A stretch of DNA of 64,000 nucleotides from assembly GCA_000310025.1 (NCBI GenBank), contig FN649737.1:3476442-3540441 (forward strand), written 5' to 3'. Below the pieces are notes generated by a model that was not told the DNA's origin, ran no database searches, and saw only the letters and a program-made list of their open reading frames with translations. The stretch is from Ectocarpus siliculosus (lineage: Eukaryota; Sar; Phaeophyceae; Ectocarpales; Ectocarpaceae). Positions 11,192 to 24,000 of this stretch are shown here, piece after piece (positions within the stretch are counted from its first letter, which is position 1; every line of letters begins with the position of its first letter). The translations under genes were made by a program, and so were the position numbers.

Positions 11192-14100
11192 ATGAGCGAA
11201 GAGGCACCGCCAGCAATGGTGGCAGCTGACGGGGAAAAAGCGGCAGATGAGGCCACCCCGGCTATAGAGCTATCAGCAGCAAGTGATGCAGCAACAAAAT
11301 CTGCACAACAGCAGCAGCAAGATGTAGTAGATGGAGATCACGAAACAGGAACAGCAACAGCCGCCGCAGTAGTGGCAGCAACGAAGGGTGTGGAGTACAG
11401 TCATCAACCCGATGAAGTGACCGCCGCCGCCGCCGCCGCCGTCGCTGAGAAAGAAGTAGCTGTAGAGATAGCTCCTGCTTCAGAACCAGCAGCAAGTCGG
11501 AAGCGCAAGGCAGAGGAGGAGGTTCCGAAGGCCGCAGCCGCCCCACCGGCAGGGAAAGCAGCAGCAGCAGGAGCAGGGACTACTACCTCTTTGCTCGTTT
11601 CGGTTACGATTGAGGACCTGGCACCTGCAGTCAGAACAAGGCTCGACGACGTGCTGCAAGACGGGGAGGACGACGAGATGCGCCAGGACACCAGGCTCGT
11701 TAACTTCTTGGGGGAGGTCGACGAAGCTCAGGTCAGTGGGTATTTATCTGCGCAAGTTTTTTTCATTCACAGAGTAAATTTGTTCGTGGAAATCGGGCGG
11801 GGCTGCTTTTCATTTCCACGCGTGTGTGTCGGGGGTACTCTGTACGTTGTCTACGGCTGTTGTGCAGAGCAACGTGTGCAAATGAGCCATTGAAGGTGTC
11901 GTCATCTCGCCGCAGTATCCCCACCAGTGAAGTTAGTTTTTCCTTCTCCTCGCCAATCCCCCGCCCTTGAAGGTTCTCGGCGTGCCCTGCATGATAAGGA
12001 GACGTGTTCGTCGGCAAACCAACATGCAACCATGAACAACTTCCCTGCTCGGCAGTCCTGAATTTTCGAAAATTATTGTGGTATGCATTTTTGATGCCAG
12101 TAGCATGTGTAAATCCGGCCGGACGGTTGCTGTAACCCCCGCGCCGTTCGGGAGCCACGGCGCCGCCTCTGCTGGTGCCGTGGTGGTTAGGCCTGTGTTG
12201 TCTTGCCTTCTTGTGTTGAATCGTTTTAATAGTCATTGACGAATCGGTACCTGTGACATGTTCCTATGTTCCTGTATCCGGACAGCAGTATTTGTGTTGG
12301 ACCGTGGTGGCAGTAGCGGCGAGGGGCAAGCGAGTAAGAGGGGGTCCCTTCCCTTTCCTCTCCGCTCGTCGATGTGCGTACATACATGTAGTTCGCGGAT
12401 GGATGGCAGTCTGGCCCCAACTTACTGCTGCAGGGTGATAGGGTGATTCATGCACCCAATATCAGTAATAAGTGCGAGGCATCTATGGTGCGGCCTCACC
12501 CTTGAGCATCTTAATTTAGCAACCATACAGTATAATTGTTCGACTGTGGGTTATCTCGAATGGGTAGTCTTTCTGTGTGTGTTGCATTTATTTTTCCTTT
12601 TTGAGTTCTGTCCATGAACTTCAACTGCTGGCGGTACCAAAACGATTGCAGCCGTGTTTTTGCTGACCACCACGAGTTTTGGAAACCGAGACGTGGTTGT
12701 ACGTTGTACAGGCATGTGACGGGTAAACGGGGAAGAGCGGATGAATGTACAATATGTAGTACACAAGTGCGGACACCTTTTGGCCGATTATTACACGCAA
12801 GAGTCAGGTTTGAGTCCCCATTTTTACGACAACATTTTTTCTCTCTCCGTTGTCGGGCGAAACTCCCCCCGAGACAAAGCATGATGCCGTTGTTGGTCTT
12901 GTTGAAGTAGAGCGGGGAGTGGCATTTTTGTGACTCGAACCATGACGTCATTTCTGTTTCGGCCGGCTCGGCCACCAGGCCCTGGCGGCTCTAAACGAGT
13001 ACCATGCGGCGGTCTCCGAGACCAGCGTCAACATCAGGAACAAGCCCGCATACCTCATGGGGATCTTGCGCAAGTACAAACAGGGCCAGCGGGCGCCTCT
13101 GGGGAACGGCACCGCCGGGGGGATGGTAACGACGCCAAACGCCATGGGGCGCATGGGGGTGAGTGAATATTGCAAGTGAGAGGGGACGAAACAGGAAGAC
13201 AGGCTGGTAGGCAGGCACACACACAAGTAGGTTGGCGTGGTGGTGTTGCTGGCAGCCAACGGCCGGTGGGTTGGGGGCGGAGGGGTTGCGGTACTTGTGT
13301 AACGCTCTGGCACCGGTGACCAACAACGCCGCTGAGCCCAGCAGACGTGCGTATACAGATGAGTACACAGTACACACGTCGGTCCGGGTTGGGATGGGGA
13401 AGCTTTTGGTTTGAGGTCTGCTGCATCAGCCATCCACCGCCATTGCTGCTGTGGATACGTTGTCGGGTGGCACACCCACCGACCGTTGTTGGATTGCCGA
13501 TAGACCAAGCAATATCGGGTATGTATCGTGTTCTTTTGGATCTTTAGGTTGCGACGCTTGTACCTGGTTGGGGGTAAGGTTAAGGTAACACACGAACGTG
13601 GTGATTCCCAGAATCCGTACAAGGCGCCTTGATGGACACGGGAGTATTTCTTGCACAGCCCAGTCTTATGTACGTTGGTGCGTTTTGTGCTAGGGCCGCT
13701 AAACAACGGGGCTTTTTGGACACGCAGCCAGGGCAGCCAAATTCTTGACCTGGTGGCTGCTAGTGCTGCTGTTGTTTATACGCACTCACGCTGCCCTTAT
13801 TCTATTCCAGTGCGTCCGTCGGTCCACGAAAAATGAGCTCGTTACGTCTCATCAGCCTGATGTTTGTGTGTCCTAACGTCCTAACACAACGGACCCATCT
13901 CATATCCACAGATACAGAGACCAGGATACATTTGTTTTTTTTACACAGAACGTTGGTGTCAACATCGTTCCGTCCAGAACATCCCGTGAAGTTGAAACCC
14001 TTGAGGTCTGCATATCCGAGCGTGTTTGTTTGTCATGCAAATGGGCTCCTATGTATTCCGACGCCCTCAGCTCAGTCATTGGTTGTCAAGTCGTCCTATA

Positions 14101-17100
14101 CTGTATCCCGTTTTTTTATTTGCCGATGGATTGCGTAACCAGGCGGGGACGGACGGGCTATCACCGTCAATAGCGAGCCGCTTGGAGAAGCTGTACGAGA
14201 GCGGTTTCATCCAGAAGGCCGACGTCGATCAGAGGTAGGTCTGTCTGCTCCCGCCGTGCTGGTGCTGGTGCTGGTGCTGCAGGTGCTGGTGCTGCTGAAC
14301 GTTTTGCGGTTGCTTGTCATGTGGTTTGATCGATCAGTTGTTTTGAGTTCTCGCTCGTGCACGTGATTGGCCGGTGAAGGTGCATGGTGTTCTTCCGAGA
14401 CCTGACGGAGAAGGAGGCGGAGGCAGCAATGGACGAGTTTGGGCAGAGCGACATCACGTCCATCCGTAACAAGAGTGCCTTCCTCATGTCCATTCTCAGG
14501 TCAGAGAGATATTTATATTTTGGAGATGGTGAGATATTTATATTTTTGAGGTTCTGGGGTATTTTGGAGTTTTGGGGGTATTCCGGAGGTTTTTGCAATA
14601 TTTTGGAGGTTTTGAGTTACTTTGGAGAGTTGCGAACAGGGCCCCTCTTGTTGCCGTGCGGGATACGTGCACTGTTCTTGCTTGCGGTTCGACGATGCCG
14701 GTTTCTTTGACGTAGCATGTTCTTTGCGTGGGAGAAGGAACGCCTTGGAAACTCCTTCAAACCCTTTTGTATCAAACGCCGTTAGGTAGCGGCCTTGATT
14801 TTTTTTGTTTTTGTTTTATTTGAGTCCACCTTGGTGGTCCATGCAAGTCACAGACCATGGCTCTCCACTACAGCTGCTAGGTACTCCACTCGCTGAAAAG
14901 ACTCCACCACATCCCGTTCGACTGTGGGTATATCTCGAACGGGTAGTATTTCTGGTGGGTGTATTTATTTTTCCTAGTAGTTACGGAATCGCACTAATTA
15001 ATTGGGTACGACAGGAGAGACTTGAAGACCCAGGATACGCATCGGAATACCGTATAAAAATCCCGCCGCTTCTCGTGTACGCTTCTTCTTTTCCGGACCG
15101 GCAGGCGGCATCACCAGGCCAGCAGCACACCGGCGGGAGGAGCCGCGGCAGCGGCGGCAGCAGCAGCAGCTGCGCCGGGGGGGAGGCCAGCAGCAGCCGC
15201 AGCCGCAGCAGCGGCCGCTGCAGCAGCGGCGGCGGCGGCGGGAATGGGGATGGGGATGGGGATGGGCATGGGCATGTATGGGGCGCACCCCTTTTCGGGG
15301 GCGCCGCATATGAGTCCTTACGGGTACATGGACCCATCCATGGCCGGTGCCGCTCCTTTCGCGGTGAGGGTTTTGCGTGCATCGCGACCGAGAACACTTC
15401 AGATTTTTTAGCCTTGTTTGGATCGGCGGTTGGGCTGATCAGTTGGGAGTGACACGTGTTCTTTCAAATTCAGCAGCGCTTCCCACGGCTGGGGAATTAA
15501 TTCTGTTCTGAACGACGAAAAGCCAGGTGCGCCGAAATTGTGGCAATTGCGGGGTTCATTTCTGTCACCACGCGCCCGACAAGAACAAGAGACGTTTGGG
15601 ACGTACGTAGGAGCATTAACACCTCTTTTTCCATTCACCCAGATCGTTGTTTCTAGACGTTGCAACGTGAGGATACACACCCCATGGGAGATAAACCTTG
15701 ATTCATTCAGATTCGCAACAGTCTGTCGTTTGCTGGTCGGAATCAGGGACGAATACATGGATGTTCAAACGTCCTCGACGATGTGGAATTGTCGCACGCC
15801 TAAACCGTGTCTTGTTCGTTTGGTCAAAACCTCCCGACTCGATGGCCCTTGGAAGGGGCACCATGATACATATTTCCCCGCAATAGCTGCAAAAGTAACA
15901 CATTATTATTGAAGTACCGAAGTCGGCTGGATGCACCATTGCCGAAGGGAACCATAGGTCTTAATATTAGTTTACGCAGATTTTTCAAGTAAGCAAAGCA
16001 TATTGGATAAAGTATTGAATCGTCTAAGGTGGGGTTAGGGTGGGGTTTTGGTCTGCGTGCCCCCCGCTTGTTTTTTTCGTGATAAGCTTACCTTCTTTGC
16101 GTAGGCAATCCGTCTGGTCTCGGTATTGCATCAATTGAACCGACGCAATGCTGCTAAATACGTGGCTCACTGGTCGGTCCTTCTGCTCGCTCGCTGCCGG
16201 CCGCGCAGGACTTCTACGGGGGGATGTACGGCCACGCGCCACCGATGCCCCTGTTCAATGCGTACGGGCAGCCGATGGCCACGTTTATCCCGCCGCACAT
16301 GCCCATGTACCAAGCCGGGACCACCGAGATGCTGCCGGCGAGCATTCAGCTCCGGCTAGACCAGCTGGCGGCGACGGGGTTTTGCCACGCCGGAGAGATT
16401 GACGACAGGTATAATATGTGCATGCGTGTGCCTAGTCTCTTGTGCTCTTGATGGTGTGCCTACGGTGAACTAACAGCCACCGTCGCGAGCGTCCCCTCGC
16501 CTGCTGAAGCATTCCCTAGTCCATGCCATCCCCCCTTTCCCTCGTTCGTGCCGTCATCCCCCTACCGTAAGAGTCGGAGTCTTAACGTTTCGTGTCGTCT
16601 CGGGTCTTGGCTCTTGTGCTATGCGCGCGAGCGACAGAACGGCGGAACACGCGGAAAAAGCCGCCAAGGTTATATCCGAAACGGCCGCATGCAAGCGTTC
16701 GCCCTCTGGCGAGGAGACTGATCGGCTGATTGTTCTCGACTTGGTGACGAGATGTTTGACATGGCGCGGTGATGGGGCCTGATCGGCATCGGGTTTGACG
16801 ACTGCTGCGGGGCTGTGAGAGATGGTCTATCAATAATGTTGGCTTGGCTACATGTTTGGGTAATGTGCACGTGCCCCAAGTTCTTGCGGGAGGTGCCCGA
16901 GCACATTGACGAATTCCGCGGGATTTTTTTGGCCTCTTTTTTGTTTATGGTGCTGTTAATGTGCAGGTGCCGCAAGTTCTTGCGGGAGGTGCCCGAGCAC
17001 ATCGCTCTGCAGGCAATAGAGGAGTTCATGTCGACAGAGCGAAAAAACATCCGGAAGGTCTCCGCGTACCTCATGGTGAGCAAATTGAATTTGACGGTTC

Positions 17101-20100
17101 ACGTCCCACCTCATTTGTCTTGCAAGAGTACAAGAGCAGTCCTCTGGGGTTTGGCGGTACATGTACCGTTTTCGATCGGACTCCTACTGGCCCTTTGATG
17201 ACGCGCACTGCTGATTACGTGATGATGACGCTCGACGCTTAGCTCACGGCTGAGAGCTCTGACTGACTGATATCATTTGCGTTGTGCGTTAGGTCAACGC
17301 AAGGCTTCTCTCCTCGAAATCAACTCCGCGTCAGATTTTTTTTTTTTTCCAAAGCTATATGGAACGACGAGGCTTGCGGCGCTGATGGCCATGCCACGTG
17401 GTTTGATGAATCTTTGTCTAGAGAACACGCTCGCCATGTAGAATGTAACAAGCTTTGGAGTACATACATACAACGCCGAAGAGAGAAACTGCCGTCTCGG
17501 AAGAGACTGGCATGAGTGTCGCACGACGCACCATCGTGTCTGCCATTGCCTCAAACGAAGAAAGAACAAAAAATATCATCTCGGAAGAGAATGACTCAAG
17601 TACCACGCCACGCGCCACCGTGTGTGCAACCCCAGGGCGTGATCCGAAAGCACGCCGACAACTACCGGGGCTTTGTGGCCGTGGGGACGTCGGGGGGACC
17701 GCCTGCGGGGCTCCCTTCCCCGTACGAGGCAGGCCTGAAGCGCATTCGCGAGTACAACGACTTCTGGGCGAAGCAGCAGCAGCCTAGGCCGCAGGGGGGC
17801 TCGGCCCTGTTGGAGGTATGCGTACATGTGCACACAAGTCGATGCGATGGGGTGGGGGGAGTAGGAGACGGCGCGGTCTCTCTCGGAGCCGTGTGAAGTA
17901 GTGAGGGACAGCGATGTCTCTCCGAACCGTGTGAAATAGTGTCCGTCATGAGGCGTCGCGGTTTCTCTCGGAACCGTGTGAAATATCTTCCATCATGAGG
18001 CGGCGCGTTTTCTCTTGGAGCCATGGTCACGTGCACGGTTTTTCCGCGACGAAAATGGCTGTAAATTCGTAAATTCGGTATTTTTCGATCCTTGTCAGCC
18101 TTGCTTGGGTCAGAGTTTGAAAGCTCGATTACTCCACGCCAGAAGAAACGCAGGTGTCGCATTGGAAAGGAATTTCTCATGGTCTCATTGGAGAGCTTTC
18201 GGGAAACGTACGTATCAATCGGCGACGTCAGTCTCTTTGGTAGTGACACAATCGAGCTTTTCAACTTGACCCTGGGGGTATGATATCCACCGTCAAATCC
18301 GGCATGGTGATTTGTATGCCTAGCTCTGGGAAACGGACTCGGGATATTTTTCGGTCACCTCCGGGCTTTCCCGTATAGGATTTAAAGCTGCACACATGGT
18401 TGTTGTTGCTGTTGTTGCTATCGCCATGTCCACAATTAGAAATGTTCTGACCTCTGCAGCATCCCATGCATCGTCTTTCCCATTCTTGGAGCAACAAATA
18501 CTGATTTCCCGTGGCCACAACCCGACGCAAACTAAGATATACCCATACGTTATACATACATACAACTAAGAACAATAATCCGTACTTGTCGCCGCTTTGT
18601 TTTTTTCGCTTTATCTGTGCGCCGGGGGGCACCGCAGCGCATAGCAGGGGCCCCGGCGAAGGTGCAAGCGGGCATCACCGACCTCATCGAGAAGGGCATA
18701 GCGATGGAGTGGGACATCGACGTCCGCGTAACGAACGCGTTCTTGGGGGTGAGGGAGCGGCCGCGTGCCGGTCAGCGAAGGAATGGACGAAACGGTTTTT
18801 CGTCGTTGACCCGCAGGCGTTTTTTGTGTTCTCTTGCAATGGGTGTGTTCTTGCGGTCGGCGGTAATTATAGTGCCATTGTGGCGGTATGTTTAGTGGAT
18901 CGAGGGAGGAAGGGACAGACTGTTCTCTCAAGACGACGAGACGTTAGCGCTGCAGCGAAAACAAACACCGCTGCGATGCATTGACGAAAGGCTACCCCAC
19001 GCCTTGTGGGGCGCGCACGCCGTGTGCGTTGCTGGGCTAAATCTGTGTTTGTTCATAGCATACTAGGGGCGATCCCTTTGTGTACAAAATACCCTAAGAC
19101 CTGGCCCGTCGCTCTGTTACGGCCGGTGAGAGAGAGAGGGTGACACAAATAGAATATCCGAGGTGTTAGTATCATCCCCTCGGACGGGTGCCCGCTTCAA
19201 AACGCCGGCCTAATCCCTTTGGCGATGTGCGGCCTTTGGGGGGATTAGGCCGTCCTTACACGGGGCCTGCTGTACAGGCGCTGTGCACTTAGTACGCCGC
19301 TGTGACGTTCCATGGGACGCCTTCGACCTGTCCATCCGCGGACCCTGTCGCGTTTCGCCGTTCGTATCTCGGGCGAGAAACATGGGGTAGCTCTACTATT
19401 TAGTATTGTTGAAAAGAAAAAAACTGGGTGATTCTCGGCAGAGAAAAACCAAAGGTGAAACGCGACATCGTGCGCGGATGGATAAGTAGACGGGGTGGTC
19501 CATGGAACACGACAGCGGCGAAATGAGAGCACAAGGCACGTACAGCAAGCAGTAGTGGCCCTGTTATATAGCCCCAGATTACCCAGGGATTAGGCCGGCC
19601 TTTATCACGTACTTTGTTTTTTTTTTGTGTTTTTTGTAACTCTGATCAACGCATCCACGCAACTTCTCACGACGAAGATATTTTGCCGACTTTTCATGTT
19701 TCGCCGACTTGCGTTACCTCGCTTCCTTTGTGCGTGCTTTCGAAACGGGTGGGAAGCGCGTTGCTTTGGTTGTTACTGCTGCTGACGTCGATGGCGACGT
19801 TGATGCTAATGTGTTGACGCATTTATCCCTCTACAGTGCTATTGTTGTCGTCGTGATGACGTCACAATGCGTGCCGACGTTGCGTTTAATTTGTTGCGCG
19901 TTTCTTGGCGCAGTTGACGGAAGAGCAAGGCGTCGAGGCCATCGAGGAGTTCGCCTCGTGCGACATGACCCGCATTCGGAACAAAAGGTCGGTGCACTTC
20001 ACCCCGCGCCACGCGACCGACGCCACTCAACCACTCTTGTTGCACACGTACAGCAGTTCAAGACATGCGGAAGATGGCTGTGTCACCCCCCCCCCCATGC

Positions 20101-21064
20101 CTCTCTTGATCAAGCCGTAGTTAAAGCTTGTGTTGTCCTACGCTTGCCGCAGTGCGCATGCAGGAGAAGGGCGTGGAGTGCACGCAGAAGACAGTCGACG
20201 ATTTTTTCTATTCTCAAGTGTGGTCTTTTCGGAAAACGAAAGCACCAAGCTATGCGCGGTCGTTGTACGTGTGCCGGGTCTTTTGGTTTTCTCCTTCATC
20301 CTCCTCCTGCAGCGTTGTGCCAGCGTGCGTACCGTGCCTTCTGGCTGCCCGAAATTGGCACGTCTGGCGTCGAGTAAGGACATAGTCACGTCTGACTCCC
20401 GGCGTGACGATGCATGCACTGCTTGTTGCATGGTTGGCGCTCTCTAACAGCGAACGCGGATGGAGCGCATGCGACAAGGACCGGCTCTCGATTGGTCGTT
20501 CGCTATGTTTAGATTTGCTGCAGTTTAGGTTTGTCTCACGGCAATAAGCTGTACTGGTACGTGCCGGGCCGACACTCCCCCTCGCCTGCGTAGGACCGGT
20601 GCCGATGCGCCGTAACTTGATGCCGTTGTGGAAGTCTCGAAGTCTCGACACCATCTCCTTTGTATTCGGTGTCGGTATCCCGCCCTGTGGCGGCCAGGAT
20701 GAGGCCTGCCTGGTGTCTGCCAACACGCAACGCCGCGGCGATCGCGACATGCCGCCCTCTTTGCTCGGCTATCTGGGACGAAGTTCCGTGCGCGTCGCGT
20801 TTGGTTTTCTAGCGAGACACGGGACCCCTTCTCATTTGGTCCACCCCAGGGAGGGGGTTCAAGCTCTTTCCTCCCCGCCTAATGTTTTCCAGCGCTTGGT
20901 CCATAAGGGCGCTGAAGCGACGCTAAGCTGGTATCTCCTCCGGCCGTGACGAGCACTAACCCTAACTATTGATCACGCCCGTGCTTGGCAGCGCTTACCT
21001 GATGGGCCTGCTGAAGCGGTACAAGTCTGGCGCACCCCCGCCTCCTGGACTTGCCCAGCGCTGA
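11192..21064 (+). CDS. Protein with four hnRNP Q-type acidic (AcD/NURR-like) domains
   Basis: Eleven exons join in frame: 11192-11731, 12979-13158, 14143-14234, 14380-14499, 15105-15363, 16209-16408, 16967-17075, 17636-17815, 18638-18748, 19914-19987, 20992-21064 (TGA), giving 645 residues. After an Ala/Gln/Glu-rich head with a basic SRKRKAEEE patch come four copies of one helical domain. Each has a short acidic helix, a turn with D-x-R, an A-x-x-E-F helix and a terminal IRNK-x-AYLMG-(I/L)-L-(R/K)-(R/K)-Y signature (IRNKPAYLMGILRKYKQG, IRNKSAFLMSIL, IRKVSAYLMGVIRKH, IRNKSAYLMGLLKRYKSG). This is the signature of the acidic domain before the RRMs of hnRNP Q/R proteins. No RRM is present. A Pro/Gly/Met-rich linker with poly-Ala and (GM)n separates domains 2 and 3. 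An RNA- or protein-binding role is inferred from the family. The start is the first ATG of the open frame. Confidence 0.88.
11399..11731 (+). other. AcD repeat 1, first half (continues in exon 12979-13158)
   Basis: The first exon ends with a Lys/Ala-rich stretch and then VTIEDLAPAVRTRLDD...NFLGEVDEAQ, the first helices of the domain. The intron is phase 0 and exon 2 supplies ALAALNEYHAAVSE and IRNKPAYLMGILRKYKQG. The acidic head gives the domain family its name. A low-complexity poly-Ala, Gln and Glu tract precedes it. Confidence 0.8.
15105..15363 (+). other. Low-complexity exon: poly-Ala, (GM)n, Pro/Tyr
   Basis: In the frame set by both neighbouring exons this exon reads STPAGGAAAAAA, a run of some sixteen Ala, then GMGMGMGMGMGMYGAHPFSG and HMSPYGYMDPSMAG. 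The other two frames are also open (Ser/Gly-rich and Arg/Gln-rich), so frame must be set by the splice phases: AG|G at the 5' end and phase 0 at 15363. Such disordered linkers are common in RNA-binding proteins that condense; that role is an inference. Confidence 0.75.
16860..17003 (+). repeat. Duplicated exon start, 48 bp, 96 bp apart
   Basis: The block 16860-16907 repeats 16956-17003, the end of an intron plus the first 37 bases of exon 16967-17075 (AAGTTCTTGCGGGAGGTGCC in both). The real copy has the acceptor GTGCAG. The upstream copy reads GTGCAC, so the AG is lost and it is unlikely to be used as an alternative exon. Confidence 0.85.
18116..18264. mobile_element. MITE-like element with 22-bp terminal inverted repeats, copy 1
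   Basis: The left end GAAAGCTCGATTACTCCAC (18119-18137) is matched in inverse at the right end (GTGACACAATCGAGCTTTTC, from 18243). Length is about 149 bp. A sister copy with similar ends and length lies at 21661-21800. It lies within an intron of the AcD gene. Superfamily is unknown and no transposase is present. Confidence 0.55.
19204..19600. repeat. Inverted-repeat-bounded segment, 397 bp
   Basis: GCCGGCCTAATCCC at 19204 is matched by its reverse complement GGGATTAGGCCGGC at 19586, and a third related copy (GGGATTAGGCCGTCC) lies at about 19240. It could be a foldback or MITE-type element in an intron of the AcD gene. No target duplication was identified. Confidence 0.45.
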
Positions 21065-24000
21065 TCTGAGCCGGATGAGAGTTAATGGTGAGGATACCTA
21101 GATTGACGCCGCGTTTTTGCTGCTGCTGCTGCTCCTGGGGCCTGTTGGTTGCCAGTCGCAATTTGAGGCATGTTCTTGTGTCTTAATGACTTTAGATTTG
21201 TGTGTGGAACATGCGGCTTGTGTTCAGGACCGAAGGAGTTTCGGTGAAGACAACACAAGAGAAGACGTCACTTGTGGTTTGACCCTGGCGCTTGTGTGGG
21301 CAGGTCTCGAGTTTCATGAACACGTTGCGGATACCGTTTCGCCCGATCTTGTAGGCTGTCGTGCACTTGTCACTGTTGTGCGGTTAGCGCGGACGAGATC
21401 AAGATGGACGCTCTCTATCTACAAGATCTGCGTGACTAACGTGATCCACATGATGCGGCGTATCGCGTGTGCGTGAGGTTATCATAGCTTGGTGCACTTC
21501 ACCACGCCGTGTTACGCGCTTTGATTCTGCGCTCGAGGTATCGGCCGGCGGGAAGATCTCACTTTTATCGTCGTAGCCAAACGTCCTTGAGTCGCGGCAA
21601 GCGCTTGGCATACCGTAAGAGGCGGAGAGAGAGAGGTGCCCCCCCCCCCCCCAGACCGACTTTCAAAGCTCGATTGCTCCACAACGAAGGGGGTGCCGAA
21701 AGAACCCGATACGTCCACCGAAAGCCCTCGACGTCATGTTTCCAAACCCACGTCTTTTGGTGCAGGCAAAAACTTGCTCGTGGAGCAATCCAGCTTTGAG
21801 AATCGGGGTGTACTCTCTCGGCCTCTTTCGGTAGTCATTTGGCTGTATTGTTTTTTCTGCCACTGTGGACGTCTTCTCCACGACAGCCCATCCCTCGCTC
21901 GACACGTGTATTCCGTAACTACCTCCTTAACCACCCACCTTCCCGGAGCTTCCCTGTCCTGTTCGCGCGCCGCTTCGACCCGACAACCACGCGCCAAGTA
22001 TCTCGCGTGCTCGGGCGCGAGCGTCGTCGCCCACAATGCAGCCCCCACCACCGTTCAAGTTTCGCCTTTTTTTTTTTTTTTTTTTTTTCGTGCCGTCGAT
22101 CGTTGCCGCCGCCAACCCCGTCGCTACCGCCGCCGCTATCGCCGCCGATGCCGATGCCGATGCCGATGCCGATGCCGCCCCCCTACACGGTAGAATATGC
22201 TTCTCTCGGTCCCGTTCGGTCGGTCAGACGGCGGTTGGTTTCCTCTCGTCGCAGCCCGGAGTTTCTTCTTCCAAGGGTGATTCCAAAGAGAACGCTCTGT
22301 GACGTAACGTGATGAGCTGCGCGGTGCGGCTGCTGCGCACGTCCTTTTCAAGCTAACCTGCCCCCCGGCCAGCTGAGAGGAGGCAGGCCTGTTCATCAAA
22401 CACCCCGCTCGTGGTGGGCGTTGTGATGCCATCGAATCGATGTGCTGGCATTCCCATCGTGCTTGGTTTGGTGCCTTTCCTGACCGTCGGCTGGCTGCAG
22501 TTGGAGGCGGTCGGTTCAGCAAGGCGTCATCGGAGGAAACTCGAGCCAGGGAGAGGTGCATAGCCAAGTATCGAGCGTTTCGCCGTCGGTGTTATATGTG
22601 CTCGCTCCCGTACATGTCGACATAACCGTTTCTCGAGGTAAATAGCGTACGTAGAATCGGGGATTTCCTAGACTTTATGTTACCATGTGCGTGTTTTTCC
22701 GATAAAACTGTAATCCATATTTACTAGGGACCAAGATTTCGACGGAAATGTAAACCCCTTGATTCGGAGTACAGTTTTTCGGAAATGGTTCCCTCCGATC
22801 GGACCTTACCGGGAGAATAGCTTCGGGTTTTGGGTCGACACCTACTTTTTTTTTGCTTTCTTTTTCTCTCTTTTACTGCTGTGTGTTTTTCTACTTCAGC
22901 CCCTTATTAGTATCATTTTCTCTTCTTGTGGTCGCTGGCGAATCGCACGATTTCTTGTATTTGGTGCGGCTCCATGTTTTATATACCTTCCTGCGGTTGT
23001 TTGGGGACGTGCCGCAGAAGCTACGTATCATGCTAGTCAGTGCCACTCACATGTTTTTAGAGGTTAGGTAGGTACGGAACGCCATGTTCTGAAGATTTTC
23101 AGCTGTGTGTGTCGCTGAGGGGATCGTTTTTCGTGTTGTTTTGGTGTGTGATAGGATAGCAACAACGACTGGGTGGTACGTCGGTGGCGGGGCATCGACA
23201 CCGCACACCGGCCTATACCTATCTGCCTCGTTAGGTCTCCAAGCTCTTCTTGTCTCATTGCCGGCCGCGCTCCGTCAACGACCAGTCGCCAAGATTTGGA
23301 TCGTTCTCGTTTTTTTTGTTTGCTCTGCTCGCGCCTCACCATCTCTGTGTCGTACGCGTTTGTGGGCTAAGGTTTATCTTTTCGTGGGCTGCTGTGCTGT
23401 GTTTGAGTGTAAGCGACGGAAAGACCGTTTCAGCGGCGTCTAAGCCAACTGGTACTCCGTGCCAGGTATATGATTAGAAACGGGTGCGTGGATTGGGGGC
23501 GTGGTGGAGTGGTTGTCTGAGAAGTTTTTTTTTTTTTACATTTTTCATGTTTGCGTTTGTGGTAGCGAACTCTTGTCAAAAACTAGGTACTGCTGTGACG
23601 CCGACAAAAGATGTTGTGTGACGTCGGTTTGGGAGCCAAAGTGTCTTTCTTGATCTTTTCTTGGACATTTTCTTTCATGTTTTGCTGCAACAAACGGGTG
23701 CCCTGTTGTTCGAAGGGGCGAGCCGAGAGAGGCAGCAAGAGCTTTCTGACGTGGAGGAGGGGGATTGGCTTGTCCGTGTGTGCCGTCCGTTGCGCCAGTT
23801 GGCTGTGTTTTGCTGTTTTGGGGGAAAGAATCGCAGTGGGACGAAGTTCTTGTGCTCACTTTCGCTGTGTAGTGCCTGGCGTCGTTACTCGTATACAGGT
23901 GTTCTGTGATCGCCTCCATCGAGTGTATGATACGTTGGGTTGCCTTTTGACGCTAAGGCTCGGCGCCCAAGAAACGTCAATCCGATCAACATGTGCGTCG

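Noticed and set aside
16860-16930. Alternative exon of the AcD gene
   Set aside because: The acceptor AG is changed to AC and no donor follows in frame.
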